This document shows, in pieces, positions 37,601 to 49,200 of a stretch of 64,000 nt of DNA (its first letter is position 1; each line of letters starts with the position of its first letter). The DNA lies in assembly GCA_964247055.1 (NCBI GenBank), contig OZ176052.1:7192001-7256000 (forward strand). The letters are read 5' to 3'. The stretch comes from Paragordius varius. Taxonomy: Eukaryota; Nematomorpha. The translations under genes and the position numbers were made by a program. The notes under the pieces were generated by a model. It ran no database searches and was not told where the DNA came from. It saw only the letters and a program-made list of their open reading frames with translations.

Positions 37601-40284
37601 GCCATTTAATTTTTACCAAATATTTCCGACCAAATGAATAATTTTTGATTACAAATTTTTGGCGAAATGATTTTGGTTCTTGTACAAATAATAACAAAAT
37701 ACAGAAATTTATACGCTGGTTTATTTAGACATTTATTCAAAAATAATCGTTTTAATTAAAAATAAAAAAATGTACTATGTGGAATTTGTTTTATAAAATT
37801 TAAATATACGAACAATTTAATTATTATGTAATTGTATAAAATCTCGTATTTTAACCATAATACTTTGAAATACAATAGTTTTTTAGTAATTTTTTTTCAA
37901 AATACTATTAATTTTAAAAGTGTAAAAATGACAATGACAATAACACGGGGTGCACCCCTTTGTACAATTGGTGAACCAATTGTCAGAGTACCGTGAGCTA
38001 TATAAGTATTTGGAAAAAACCTTTTAAAACTTTTTCTAATAAAATTTTTATGATTGCAAACGTTTATAAGCTTTTAAAAAATTAAGGCATATATGTTATT
38101 TTTTTCAAACAAGTTTAACACATGTTTTAATATTCAGGCAATAAAATGCACACAATTCTAAACGATCATCCCTTTGATACAATTATCATTATCGGATTAT
38201 TTTATGAAATTTTTACTTTTTAGATGCACCGCTTTTGAATGTTCAAAGTTACTGAAACACAATTACCTAATATTTTTAATACTCTACATGAATTGCGATT
38301 TGCTATTTAAAAAAATTCTCTAAAGCAAAAAATATTTTGCTGGAAAAAATTACCAATTTATAATTAATAATAATATTTGGTCTAATGTAAATTTATAATT
38401 TTGATAACAGATTTTATAAATTAAAACCTTTGTTACAGCTTCAGGGTAAAAACTAAATGTATGTGTATTCATTTCAAAGCAATTTGCTAGTCTGTCATAA
38501 GTAAAAGGTGTAAGACACATTGGATTAGATGATTTTTCTGGGAATAATTCAGCGTTGGTTGGGGTTATCTGCATAATAATAATAGTTGAACATTTACACG
38601 GCAAGGGTTACTTTTTCTAAATAAAAGCAATTAACATTTTAATGAGATGACTAATATATATTCTAACAATTTAAAGGAATCAAAATTTGTTTAAAAATAT
38701 TATGAGATTTCGTATTAAACAGTCAAATCGCGGATATTTGTATTTATTTGGGAGTTTGTGAATTTCACATGCTAAATACTTGAAGGATATGGCATGTGGG
38801 CGGCCTTTGAACACTTATGTTTTAACAATGATTACTGGAACATATTTTGCTTATATTTTTTGACATTATATACTCAAGATCCATTAATAAAAAGTTATTT
38901 TATAAATGAATTATTACTTATTGTTTTATGATTATAGAATCAATTGAGTTTCATAATTACCTAATTAACACATTGAATCATTAATTTTTATGGACATATT
39001 TCAAAATATATATTTTACACAATATGCGATGTCTATTCTTTGCTGGGATAAAGCTTTATATTTTAATAACTGGGGCAATTGATTCATTTACAACGTGTAT
39101 TTACTTCCAATTAGCTTTTTTAAACTTAACTATTGTGATACCCTGATTTTAAAAGGATTTAAGTTATTTTCTTAATATTTAAGCAAAATTTATATTAAAA
39201 TACACATACTAACCTAGTGCCCTCAAAATATCCTGATGAAATACATAAATTCTGGTTATAAAATGTATCATATCATGGTGCTTTTGGTTTTAGCCCTTAC
39301 GAGTGGTTTAAAAAAGTTATTAAGACTTTTATGGTAACTAATATGGGGGTGCGCACATTTTGTGAAATAATTTTTTTTGAAAGCCAAATGCTTTATTTAA
39401 AATTACTAAAATATGTTATAAACTACATAAAAAGCAAAAAATATTTTAAAATTTCAATTTTTAGATGTGGGGTCCGAAAGATCCAAATTTTTCCCCCCTT
39501 CTAAAATTAGTACTTTAAAATAAACGCTAATATGCCAAGATTGCGCGATATTACATATGCTAATTTTTGACATCAAAAAAGTTTTTTCCAAAAAAATCAA
39601 TAATTTTGCATGAAATTTATGGCAAAATTTTGTTAGGGCATACTTCATTCTATTATTAGGCATGATGGAAGCGGTATAAAAACGCCTTATAGGAACACTG
39701 TTTAAAATTATCCCATGATGCTGAACATTTATATCACCTTGGAATTTTGATTTAATTATTCAGTCTTATAATTAATCAAAAATTCACCCAAAAAGCAAAC
39801 GAGAACCTTACTGTGGTGATTAAAATGTTCAGTATCATCGAATTATATAGAAAACGTGTATTTAATTTTCACTAAAAAATATATTTTCAAACAAAATATG
39901 CATTTTTTCGAAAATAAATATTAATATCATAATCTACCACGTATTAAAAATTCTTTTCTGGCTTTTTTGCTTCTATTTTAAAAATCTAGCCTATTTTGGA
40001 TGGGGACAAAATTTAAAAATTTTGGTGCCCACATCTAAGATTGAAATTTTATAAAAATATTGTAAAGAACTATACTATATTTTAATAAATAAATAAATAT
40101 TTATATATAATGATATTTTTTGGGATGAAACATTTAGGCTTTACCAAAAAAAATAATTAGTACAGTGTGCGCATGCGATTTTTCGATATATATAGAGCAT
40201 TTACTACAATTGTTTATTTTCTTATATCAAACCAAAAGGCTCATGAGAATCCTAAGACATATCCTAAGACATTTATCTATCAGC

Positions 40285-40315
<31 letters not shown>

Positions 40316-41558
40316 CCAGATTTGTCTGCACTGTGTTAGATATGTTTTTATAAAACTTTAATAATACATTAAAACAAATATATTTAACGACCACCCTATC
40401 GCTATGCCCTGATTTTTGTCTAATTGCAAAATTTTCGCTAGTTTATTTCGTTATCAATCAAAATTTCATATTATTGTATATATATTATTTTCTATACGCA
40501 TAAGTAATTCAAATTTGTGCCTTCAGGTACAATCGCAAAAGTTCGATTATTTTTATTTTGTAAAATAAGGTATATGACGATTTTTCTAAATGGCCTAGGT
40601 CTTACCCCCAAATGCATTAAGTAAATGGACGATTGGTATTGATGTTATATTATTATAAACGGTGTTTTTAATTTCAGAATTTTGTGTCAATAAAAAAATG
40701 TCGGTGCATAAACACAAAAATGTTTTCCACCATGTATTCAGTATTTTTAATTTAATGCGTGCTAAAAATTGTAAAATTACCGTAACTATAGCGTTTCCTC
40801 CGTAATGGCTAAATGTAATAAAAATAAATGAGACAAATATATACTCAAAAACTCTATCAATATAATATGTGTTTGCAATGGATAATAAATTTGCCAAAGT
40901 TGAATGGACAAAATGACCAATTTATTTATCATCACTATCAGCCCTGAGGGTATAAAAAAGCTTTTAAGTAATTATCCTTAACATTTATAAAAAATGAAGA
41001 AGAAAGATGCCATAAATTGTATAATTTAATATCCTTACAAATGAGTAAAGAATACACCAGAAATTATGAATCAGTCAAATAATATTTTGAAATTCGCTAC
41101 AATTGGCTAAGTCAGTGTATTTCAAACGGATTCGGATTTTATCCTTTTAGGGTAAAACCAGTTCCGAAATTCCAGACAAAAAAGTACGGTTTTTTGTGCG
41201 GCTTAAACGATTCTATTATCTATATCTAATAAGTGCATGCGATTACCACATAAGCATACATGGTTTTAAACCCTACCATTTTAAACCAAACAAATATGAT
41301 TAAAGCATGACAAATATATATCATTGTTATATAAATTTTCTAATAAATAATAATAAAATATGATTACTAGGTGACCTAAAAAACAATATAAAACTTTTGG
41401 GGTTGGCTTTTAAATGTGTTTTAATAGAGTTAAGGGTTTAAAAAACCACTTTCATGATGGTATATTGACAGGCTTTTATTCATTTTACATGAATTACTTT
41501 TTGAAAAACCTGTTTAATATCATCACATCCCAAATTGGTACAAAAATAAACTCTTTTT

Positions 41559-41602
<44 letters not shown>

Positions 41603-43187
41603 AATGGTAATAGTTATAAACGGCCTTCTTCCAAAAAAGGTAATTGGATATGAAGGTGTCTAAAAGAAATTTTTAACATTAAACAATCAGTAATTAATTT
41701 TGCTGATAAATAAAAAAGTAAATTCTTTAAATTTAATATATCTGGCAAGCTTTGAGATATAGAAACATATAGTAAAGCAAATAAGAAATTAAGTGTAGTA
41801 AAATAATGCAGATTAATTCCTACAATTATAGTTCATATACAGTATAATTGAAATTTTTTTCGTTTAAAATTTAACATTTTCTGAATTTTTCTAAATAAAC
41901 CATTTTGGTGAAAATGTCACTATCTTTTTAACAAAGATTTCTGTTATTTGTAAAGAAATTAATACGTAAAAAAGATTTTAATGAATTGACTCCTAATTTG
42001 GCCACAGTTATAGAACTGAAAATAATAAAATGTATTACCGCACAGTTATGTGGTTAAATTGATTTAAAAGATGCTTATTTTAGAATTCGTAGATTATAGG
42101 AACTTTCAAAGGCTCTTTTAAGTTAACAAATATAACGTGGCAACAATAACGCGGTTTTTAGTTACTCCTAATGCACAAGCCTGAAATGATATTTTTTAGA
42201 TAGCATTTCAAATTGATCCTTAAAAATAAACAATTGGTTTTTAAAGGCATTTTAGTTCATCCGGTTATATTGGTGCTTGACCATTCTTCCGCCAATAATC
42301 GATTTATGTTTATATTATTTATCAATTTTATCAATTTAGTCTAATGGTTTTATCTAGCATATACCTTTTCATTCAAGATATATACATTTTTCTATTTAAC
42401 AACATTTTTTTACATCTTGAAATAGTTTAATATGAATTAGGTGTTGAACTAAAAAGATATAATAAAAAACTTATTAATACGACTAATAACTTTAACTATA
42501 AAAACCAAATTATATATACTATGTGAAAAATGCTGTTAAATTGAAGTTTGTTAATAAAACATTTTCAATTGCAAATATTTTATCAATATTTAAATAAATA
42601 TATTGAGTTAAAACAGGTAGACATAGAATAATTTAATAGATAGGAGTTATCACTTAACTATGTTAAAATGGCTTTGTTTAAAAACCATTTTTAAATTTTT
42701 AAGAATTATCTTGAGGTGTTTATGTATACCATTTTTATACAAAAGCTATATTTTTTAACCAAACGTAACATTTTTTCGAACAAACGCAGCATTTTTCGGT
42801 TGTCTTTGCTTGAAAAAATGTTGCGTTTGGTTGAAAAAATGCGGCGTTTGGTTGAAAAAATGTTGCTTTTGCTTAAAAAAATGTGGCGTTTGGTTGAAAA
42901 AATGTTGCTTTTGACTAAAAAATGGATACAAACTCAAGTTTGTTACCACAAGCGCAAATGGTATAGGTATTCTACAAAAAATACTCTTTAAATGCAAATA
43001 AATACCCGTCTCCCAAGTACTGTTGGACAATCTCATGAGGTGTTTTCGGCACGGATTCTTACATTAAAATAGCATAACAAACATATATAATATAAATTAA
43101 AATATTTTTCATTTATTAAACAAAAATACCTTGAGCCCTGGCATAAATAATGATTGAAATTAAAAAAGTTGCGTAGAGCGAAATCAT
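28604..43187 (-). CDS. Secreted-protein family gene B (nine exons, uncharacterised)
   Basis: Exons 5' to 3': 43187-43130, 43057-43006, 40808-40781, 38568-38428, 37490-37310, 34660-34576, 33966-33807, 29643-29545 and 28807-28604, totalling 1008 nt (335 residues). Signal peptide MISLYATFLISIIIYARAQ, then SVPKTPHEIVQQYL, HYGGNAIVT, ELFPEKSSNPMCLTPF with NCFEM, ALNLNGVVIMREYYENFN with KILHSQEGG, YYDIKDICAFLVDS, TNDIVYEGVVSHYFTLPL, TTFDATGPYNHFTISN and a final exon ending PKPLALCKKGH. Closer to gene C than to A. Four cysteines and the NVS and NTS sequons are conserved. Exon 7 has two possible in-phase acceptors 30 bp apart (before GAGACTC or before AAATTTG); the second agrees with genes A and C. 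No catalytic motif was recognised; a LolA-like lipid-binding fold is only a suggestion. Introns carry a hAT element, MITEs and a hammerhead motif. It looks intact. Confidence 0.87.
28914..28990. repeat. Repeat shared with the flank of the hammerhead at 34.8 kb
   Basis: TATCCAACTGTGCAATT, AAATGCAGTTG and TACGAATTT occur here in the same order and spacing as at about 34918-34990, next to the hammerhead motif. No ribozyme core is present here. Confidence 0.55.
29195..29475. mobile_element. Palindromic MITE (GACAAAACGTAAAAATATAA type)
   Basis: Inverted arms: GACAAAACGTAAAAATATAA at the left and TTATATTTTTACGTTTTGTC at the right, with GAAAAAGGATTGTTGTCTTT-like inner blocks. Relatives at 57560-57851 and 60243-60540, and split relics near 32750-33480 and 25680-25950. 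Lies in intron 8 of gene B. Confidence 0.75.
30508..32587 (-). mobile_element. hAT element, KIAA1586-like, copy 3 (complete, inactive)
   Basis: 2080 bp from TAGGGTGACCAGATTTTT to GTCTGGTCACCTTA, flanked by a near-perfect 8-bp duplication (ACAATATC at 30500-30507, AAAATATC at 32588-32595). The transposase starts on the minus strand at 32347 (MSTRRGCKLTDDLRSDPFIK). Later pieces are broken by stops and frameshifts. It sits in intron 7 of gene B in sense orientation, the same intron as copy 2 in gene A but with a different target site. Confidence 0.9.
33620..33772. mobile_element. Short palindromic MITE (TTGCTAG type)
   Basis: Arms ATTGCTAGTATTCATCAATT and ATTTGATGAAAAAACTAGCA in opposite orientation, with a short loop. 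Same family as 22377-22535. A related, more disrupted region spans 32880-33230. Confidence 0.65.
34813..34903 (-). ncRNA. Type I hammerhead ribozyme motif with intact core, in intron 5 of gene B
   Basis: On the minus strand the core reads CUGAUGA, then stem II GUGCU-AACA-AGCAC, then GAAA, then stem III ACUAGU followed by C, the expected cleavage base. Stem I closes with UA pairing to UG next to the core (one C-C mismatch two pairs further out) and continues as an imperfect helix: GUCAAAUAG with CUAUUGAC, and GUGAAAACCC with GGGUUUUAC. All conserved core bases are present. Stem III is a 6-nt palindrome, so, as in other retroelement hammerheads, activity may need pairing of two copies. It lies about 160 bp upstream of exon 6 in the transcribed sense. 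No reverse transcriptase accompanies it; a retrozyme or Penelope-type origin is inference. Confidence 0.8.
35083..37016. mobile_element. Non-autonomous hAT element with a nested palindromic repeat
   Basis: Ends CAGGGCTTCTTA and TAAGAAGCCCTG, with a perfect 8-bp target duplication TTTTAGTA (35075-35082 and 37017-37024). No transposase inside. It carries a second, GC-richer palindrome with arms at about 35265-35515 and 36430-36690; shared blocks include ATGCTGGCTTTGTGATCTG, GGGCCCACCC and GGACCATTCAATTT, and its far right shows CTAGCTGGCCCTGTCACG on the complement. The centre (35516-36430) is unassigned. In intron 5 of gene B. Confidence 0.85.
39229..40320. mobile_element. Second copy of the CTGATGAAAT palindromic MITE
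   Basis: The left arm starts TCCTGATGAAAT and contains CCCTTACGAGTGG and AGATGTGGGGTCC; the right arm contains TTTTTGGGATGAAAC and ATCAGCATATAA in the opposite orientation, next to a TA microsatellite. More decayed than 19261-20788. In intron 3 of gene B; the right limit is approximate. Confidence 0.6.
41558..41601. repeat. TA microsatellite
   Basis: Run of about 21 TA units with one TG interruption. Similar shorter TA runs lie at 8489-8506, 10229-10245, 11301-11328, 40287-40315 and 53969-53987. Confidence 0.9.
41930..42270 (+). mobile_element. Fossil reverse-transcriptase fragment of a retroelement (DIRS-like or LTR kin)
   Basis: A short relic in which IDLKDAYFRI, the conserved reverse-transcriptase phrase before the catalytic region, can be recognised with fragments of family-like sequence on both sides. 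It is broken in several places and clearly old. No long terminal repeats or other parts were found. Family assignment is tentative. Lies in intron 2 of gene B, opposite to the gene's orientation. Confidence 0.45.
42725..42965. mobile_element. MITE with TATACCATTT ends and TTGCGTTTGGTTGAAAAAATG 21-bp units
   Basis: 241 bp from TATACCATTTTTATAC to GCAAATGGTATA. The right arm has about five 21-bp units (TTGGTTGAAAAAATGTTGCG type); the left arm has two in opposite orientation. It lies 40 bp below exon 2 of gene B, in intron 2. Confidence 0.85.
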
Positions 43188-46100
43188 AAATAAAAAATAA
43201 AATTGGACAAGAATAAAAAAAATAAACTATTTATAAAATGATCATTGATAATTTAAAATTTAAGGACACTCAACAATATTTGTTTTATGTCAAAAAATTT
43301 CTTGGTTCCATAATTTTATCCAAAAAAGTCTAACCTTCAAACGTTTATTTATTTGAATCGCTTATTTTAGATTCTCTAATACCTTGAAGATTTATTTGGT
43401 GTTTATATAAGTTAGGTAAATATTATGATTGGAGTAAGGTTAAGGGCCTATTTTATAAGAAAATTGAAATAACTGAAACAATAAAACTATAAGTTATCTT
43501 ATGAAAGTTATTGATCAAATATTGTTTCTCGATTTGTTTTTTCTTTCATATTTTTTTAGGGTGTCAAGATAAAAATACCTTAACCTTGAATATCATATTT
43601 ATTATTTCTCAAAGAAGAAGGCCTATATTTTTTGAGCAAAGGATGTATAATTATTTTATATTCAACTCATAATATTATTTTTGATTATTCCCATTAACTA
43701 TAATACAATTTTTTTTAATATTTACTTTAAAATATTTAATTTTAAATTTCCTATCTTTCTTATTAAGACCTTCCTTTATAAACCGTAGAATATGGAGAAA
43801 TAATCCTTAAAATCTTATTATCTAATAAAATATTATATTATCAGCAATCGATTATTCTGTTTAAATTTACAAGCAGCCAAGATAGTAATTCGATTATATA
43901 TTTAAAAACTTTTTTTCATGTTAAATTTATATATCAAGTGTGTTGGATTTTGACCGGTAAAAAAGACTGGCCGTTATTATAAACAGTCATTATTATATTA
44001 ATAAATATATTGTAACCAAATTAAACGAAATTAAGTTAACCTTTCAAATCGTTTTTATAATGTATTAATAAAAATCATTAATTAAATACAATTTTACAAT
44101 TTTATACATTCTTTTTTTCGAATTTTAATAAACAGGTGTTTAAAGTTTTTAACTGATTAGCTTATGCGGCCAAAGTCACGGATTACGGGTCAAAATAAAC
44201 CCTTATAACATATACGGCACATTTTTTGACACGTATGTATATGTAAACAGTGACAATTTTTGTTAACTTCCATATTTGAAAATCTTAAATTCACTTTATT
44301 TGAATACATAATAACAAACATGGAAAAACACAATCCCTATCTTGTTAAAGTTTTTGCAAAACATTAGGCTTTTTTAAATTCAAACATTACGGCATAAGTC
44401 TTAAAAGATGCACAATACATAATAATTTGCTATACATTCTTTGAAACTTAATGCTTCACAGCTACAATATAGAATATTAAAGAATAATGGGATGGTAGTT
44501 TCTAGAAATAAAAATCAAAATTTATGAACGATTTAAAAGCTATAAGTGAGCCCATATACAAATATTATGAATATTTCACGCAATTTATTAGTTTAAAATA
44601 TGGGCATTAAAAAGCATCATAATAATTTGCTATACATTCTTTGAAACTTAATGCTTCACAGCTACAATATATTATATTAAAGAATAATGGGATGGTAGTT
44701 TCTAGAAATAAAAATCAAAATTTATGAACGATTTAAAAGCTATAAGTGAGCCCATATACAAATATTATGAATATTTCACGCAATTTATTAGTTTAAAATA
44801 TGGGCATTAAAAAGCATCATAGCGCTATTTTTATTGCTCTTATCTCCAATATTAACCATCGATCGACAAATATATATAATGCATATATTCGAAATTGTAT
44901 AAGAAAAAATAATTAGCAAGGATATTTTGATAAAGAGTGGGAAACTTATAAAAAGTGAGAGCACAAACTTAATTAAATTACATTTTTTTCTATTTAGTGC
45001 GTTACAATGATATTTTAAATATATAAAAATGCAAAAGCCAATGGCAGAAAATTATTTTGTTTTCTAATATTGTTAATGTAATATTAGGGTTGAATGAGCA
45101 CTTATCAAGGAATTTGGATTGTAGCTAGGAGCGTTTCTTAAAGCTGGTATATTATTATTTTAATGATTAAAACAGAGTGTGTGGGAAATTTGGGTTTTTT
45201 GGAACTCTACATATTTATGTAATAAACCGATCTAGCATAACAAATTTTTATGGCCATAATCTCTATATTTAGTCGGAATCAAGTTTTTGAGTTACATAGT
45301 AATTAAATGCAGATGAATCTGGTTTAATTCACTATCTTATATATATATATAATATATAAGATATATTATCTCATAGAAAAATAAGAAACCTTTAAATAAG
45401 TAGCGAAAAACAAAAATATTAATGTTATCAACCCATAGATAAATTTTGTTTCTTATCCATTTTTATCGTGTTGGCAATTCTCAGTTTTTTAGGGCCAATA
45501 GAGGTTTCTTTCAAAGATTAAAGTATATAAAACGAAAACCAGGGTGGTTACTGACGGTTAATATTAAAACTTGAGTTTACACATCTTACGCAACGGACTT
45601 TTGTATAGTTATGATAAAATGTTTTAATTATTTAAACTCATATATTTGGGATGCGTTGGCCTTTTAAAAATTTTATATTATTTTGATAATAATATATAAC
45701 TCAATACAATTCTTTTGGGAGTATACAACTTTATACCATTATTTAAAAAAATTATCTAACTTAGTTTCCTATTCAAACAAAAATACTCACAACAGAAAAC
45801 CTTAATTAATTTTCAATTAGAATATCTGAAATCCCTATTGTAATAATCTATGAATAATCTCTGTAGCTTTTATTAATTCACTTTTTATTTTTTAATATTT
45901 GCTCTTAGTATGGCTGTTAAATTTAATTATAGAATCAATACATATTGATTAATTGGTTATGATTCCTTTGATACTAAATAATGATAAAAAACTATGTAGC
46001 TTATGGCACAAATCCAAAAATGAATCTAATATCATTTATTTTAAAAGAAATTTACCATGCTCTCATTTTAAAGTGGAGGTTTTTAGTCAGCCTCAAATAT

Positions 46101-46290
46101 ATATAATTTAAGTCATACTATAGTTGACTATGTAATATATAATATGGGTATACCAAGTTTTCTATATTGTAACTCTTCATTAATTAATTTATTTATTGAA
46201 TTGGACATATATATAGTCAATAAAAATTGAAGCGCAATCATTTTTAACCCCATTCGATTTAAATAAAATGGCGTTTCCTTATTATTGTTC
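43188..46290. other. Intergenic region between genes B and C
   Basis: About 3.1 kb with the presumed gene B promoter near 43190-43400. Apart from the 200-bp tandem duplication at 44419-44819, no gene or clear element was recognised. Confidence 0.45.
44419..44819. repeat. Tandem duplication of a 200-bp segment
   Basis: Two head-to-tail copies (about 44419-44618 and 44619-44819), beginning ATAATAATTTGCTATACA and ending TATGGGCATTAAAAAGCA. They differ at only about two or three bases, so the duplication is recent or an assembly artefact. Confidence 0.9.
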
Positions 46291-49200
46291 TTATTTACAT
46301 GATATTAATGGTTTTCGATTATAAACATAAACTGGCTCAAATTGGGCTGCCGACCGATCATCATTTCTGTTGATCCATTCTTCATATTCAGTTACGATGT
46401 AAGATTCATAAACTTTGACTTCGGTTGTGTCATTTTTTCCTGTGATGGTTAATTCAACTCCATCTTTAGATTGTTTAACCAAAATCTATTAAAGGTATAT
46501 GAGATATTAAAATAAAGTCTAAAAATATATAAGTTTTGAAAATTTATCCGCTTATATATATTTTTTTATAATATCCATAATATTGAATAATAATTAGAGT
46601 TTTTAGTTAAAAATGTACTTGTTTATAGTCTTTGGTATCAAATGTTTCGTATTCAGACATGTTAAAAATATTGCTAATTTTGAGATCGTTGTAAAGACCG
46701 GATGCATCAAAAGACACCTAATTGATAATAACTTATATGTCATGGGTTATGGGAATAAATAAGTTATCAAGTTTTATTTATTACCAAATTTAGAAAATAC
46801 ACGTGATATAAATTACATGTTAGCATTGTAAGAAGGATCGGAAATCACTTTTACAATTAAAATACACATTCCTCATTAAAACCTAGATAAACCCAGGTCT
46901 AAGAATTATAATTTAAATTTATATTGGCTTTTTAACAATCAATAACAAGAAACTAGAGTTTAGTATCCAAGTATTGGGATAATGTTACAAACGCAGCTAA
47001 CAAATCCGAAAATGGCTTACGTTGTATTTAAACAACCATAAACAGCTCTATTTACAGAATATTTATTATTTATTTTTTTACCAATGAATGTATTTGGCTA
47101 AAAAATGCAAATACAGTTAGACATTTGTTCTGATTTTTATTGTGATTTGATATTTTTACATCTTTTTGTCCAAAATAAACTTTTTGATTTTCTTGTTAAC
47201 GCCACCATTTTGTAACTATATATAAAAAAATGATTCTGTTGAAACAATTATTTTATATGCACGTTTAAAAAAATAAATTGCTGAAATTGTTTCAAAGGAT
47301 AATCGTTTTTTTATAAAAATATGATGAATGTTATCAACTATATTAAAAATTTAAATATTATTTTTGTCATATAATGAGTCATCAATAATTTTTTTTAAAA
47401 TATTTGGTGTTTTAAGGTTTTTAATAATGAAATTAAAATATTATAATATTTATGCTATAATTGAAAATTTTCCTCACATTAGCACCGTAATTTTTAATAT
47501 ATTTAATTTTTTCGGTTTTGTGTAAATTAATTAGAATTTATCAAGCATACTTTTGAATGATAACTAAATTCTATTATATCGATGAATAATGATAACACAT
47601 TAACATACTTATTGAAAATTAATCAAGCTTATTATGGTAATTTATAAATGCAAATATACGTCTTTTATGCATAACTATTGTAAAATGTTTAACCTCTTTA
47701 GTATCCACAACGACATCCTCTTTACTTCTAAAGTCTGTGGCCTCTAAATACAAATTGTGGACAACCAAAACACCTTCCATAGGAGATGCAAAATAATGTG
47801 ACACTACACCCTCATAAACTGTATCATTGGTTTTGATTAAGTGTAAATCGCTAAATGGCATAATAAAAATTTTAACATATTATTGCCAATTACAGATCTT
47901 GTGCTAACAATTGTTAAACTCTGTTAAATAACGTTTTAAACAAAATAAATATTGAAACTAAATTAATATTGAAAATACAAAGTGATGTGTGAATCTCTTA
48001 GTCAATAGTAATCGCAGACTAGTTTCGTGCGTGTTAGCACTCATAAGTACGACACAACTATTTGGCTTGGGGTTTTGAATGGAAAAGTCTTTTATTATTA
48101 TCGATTAAAAATTTTAACCGAAAATTGTTTATGTTCAACTAATATATTACAGCTCCTCATCATTTAGAAAAAAATTTAATTTACGAAGATGGTTTAAAAT
48201 TTTAACATTGAGCGACGATTCTCATGAATCTGTATTATATAATTACATTTTTAAAAATCTTTATTTGCAAAATTTTACCATTTAAAACAGGGGCATCCAA
48301 ATGGGTTCACGGGCCGCATTTTCGGATCAAAAAAAGTGGCGGGCTGCGTTCGCAAAATATATGGGCAATAACAAATATTTTATTAGATTTAAACATAAGA
48401 TTGTAAAATCTACTATTTATTTCATCATTTTTTGGTTATTTCATGGCCAAAATTCAAAAAAATTTATTAAAAATTTGCTCTAGTAAATGATTCTACTGAT
48501 ATTTTGCTAAAATTTTGTATCTGAAATTTCTCGCGGGTCGCAAAAATATTTTGGAGGGCCGCATGTTGGACATTCCTGATTTAAATAGTATGATGCGTTA
48601 GCTGATTTTAAAATCCTTTCACTTTAATTAGTGTATTTTCGAGAATTCGTTCTGAATCGCTTTCAATTAACCGAAGCAAATTTAGTTACTTAAACATGCA
48701 TTAAACAATAAGAAAGTGATCAATGATTATAAATCGGAAAACAATTATTTCATATTAGAATTATTTTGCCAAGGTTTTTAACATATACAATTCGAAAAAA
48801 TAGAGAATATTTATACCTGTATAAAACGCCCTTATCATAAATATTATAGGTTGCTGATTCATGCAAAAAGGCGCAGATATCTTTGATGTCATAATATTCA
48901 TCTATTATAGAACGCATTTATTAGAAAAAGATTATATATTTGGTGTAAAATTGTTGAAAGCAATATAGGTACAAATTAATGGCATGCGATCTATAAAAAT
49001 ATAATTATTAAATTTATAAATTCCGAAGATTTTATCATGTGAAAATGTATGTGTAAATGTAGGTTTTAATTTGTTTATGTGGTAATTAATTGTATTGTAA
49101 AAATTATATATAGTTATAGTACTAAAAACCGGATAGAAGGTACTTATAAACCAGGGGACAAATGACTTCGTGGGCCGCCTCTCCGATCAAAAAATCCACG

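Noticed and set aside
42755-43036. Open frames on both strands across the TTGGTTGAAAAAATG array
   Set aside because: Produced by the 21-bp repeat; only 43006-43036 overlaps a real exon (exon 2 of gene B), in a different context.
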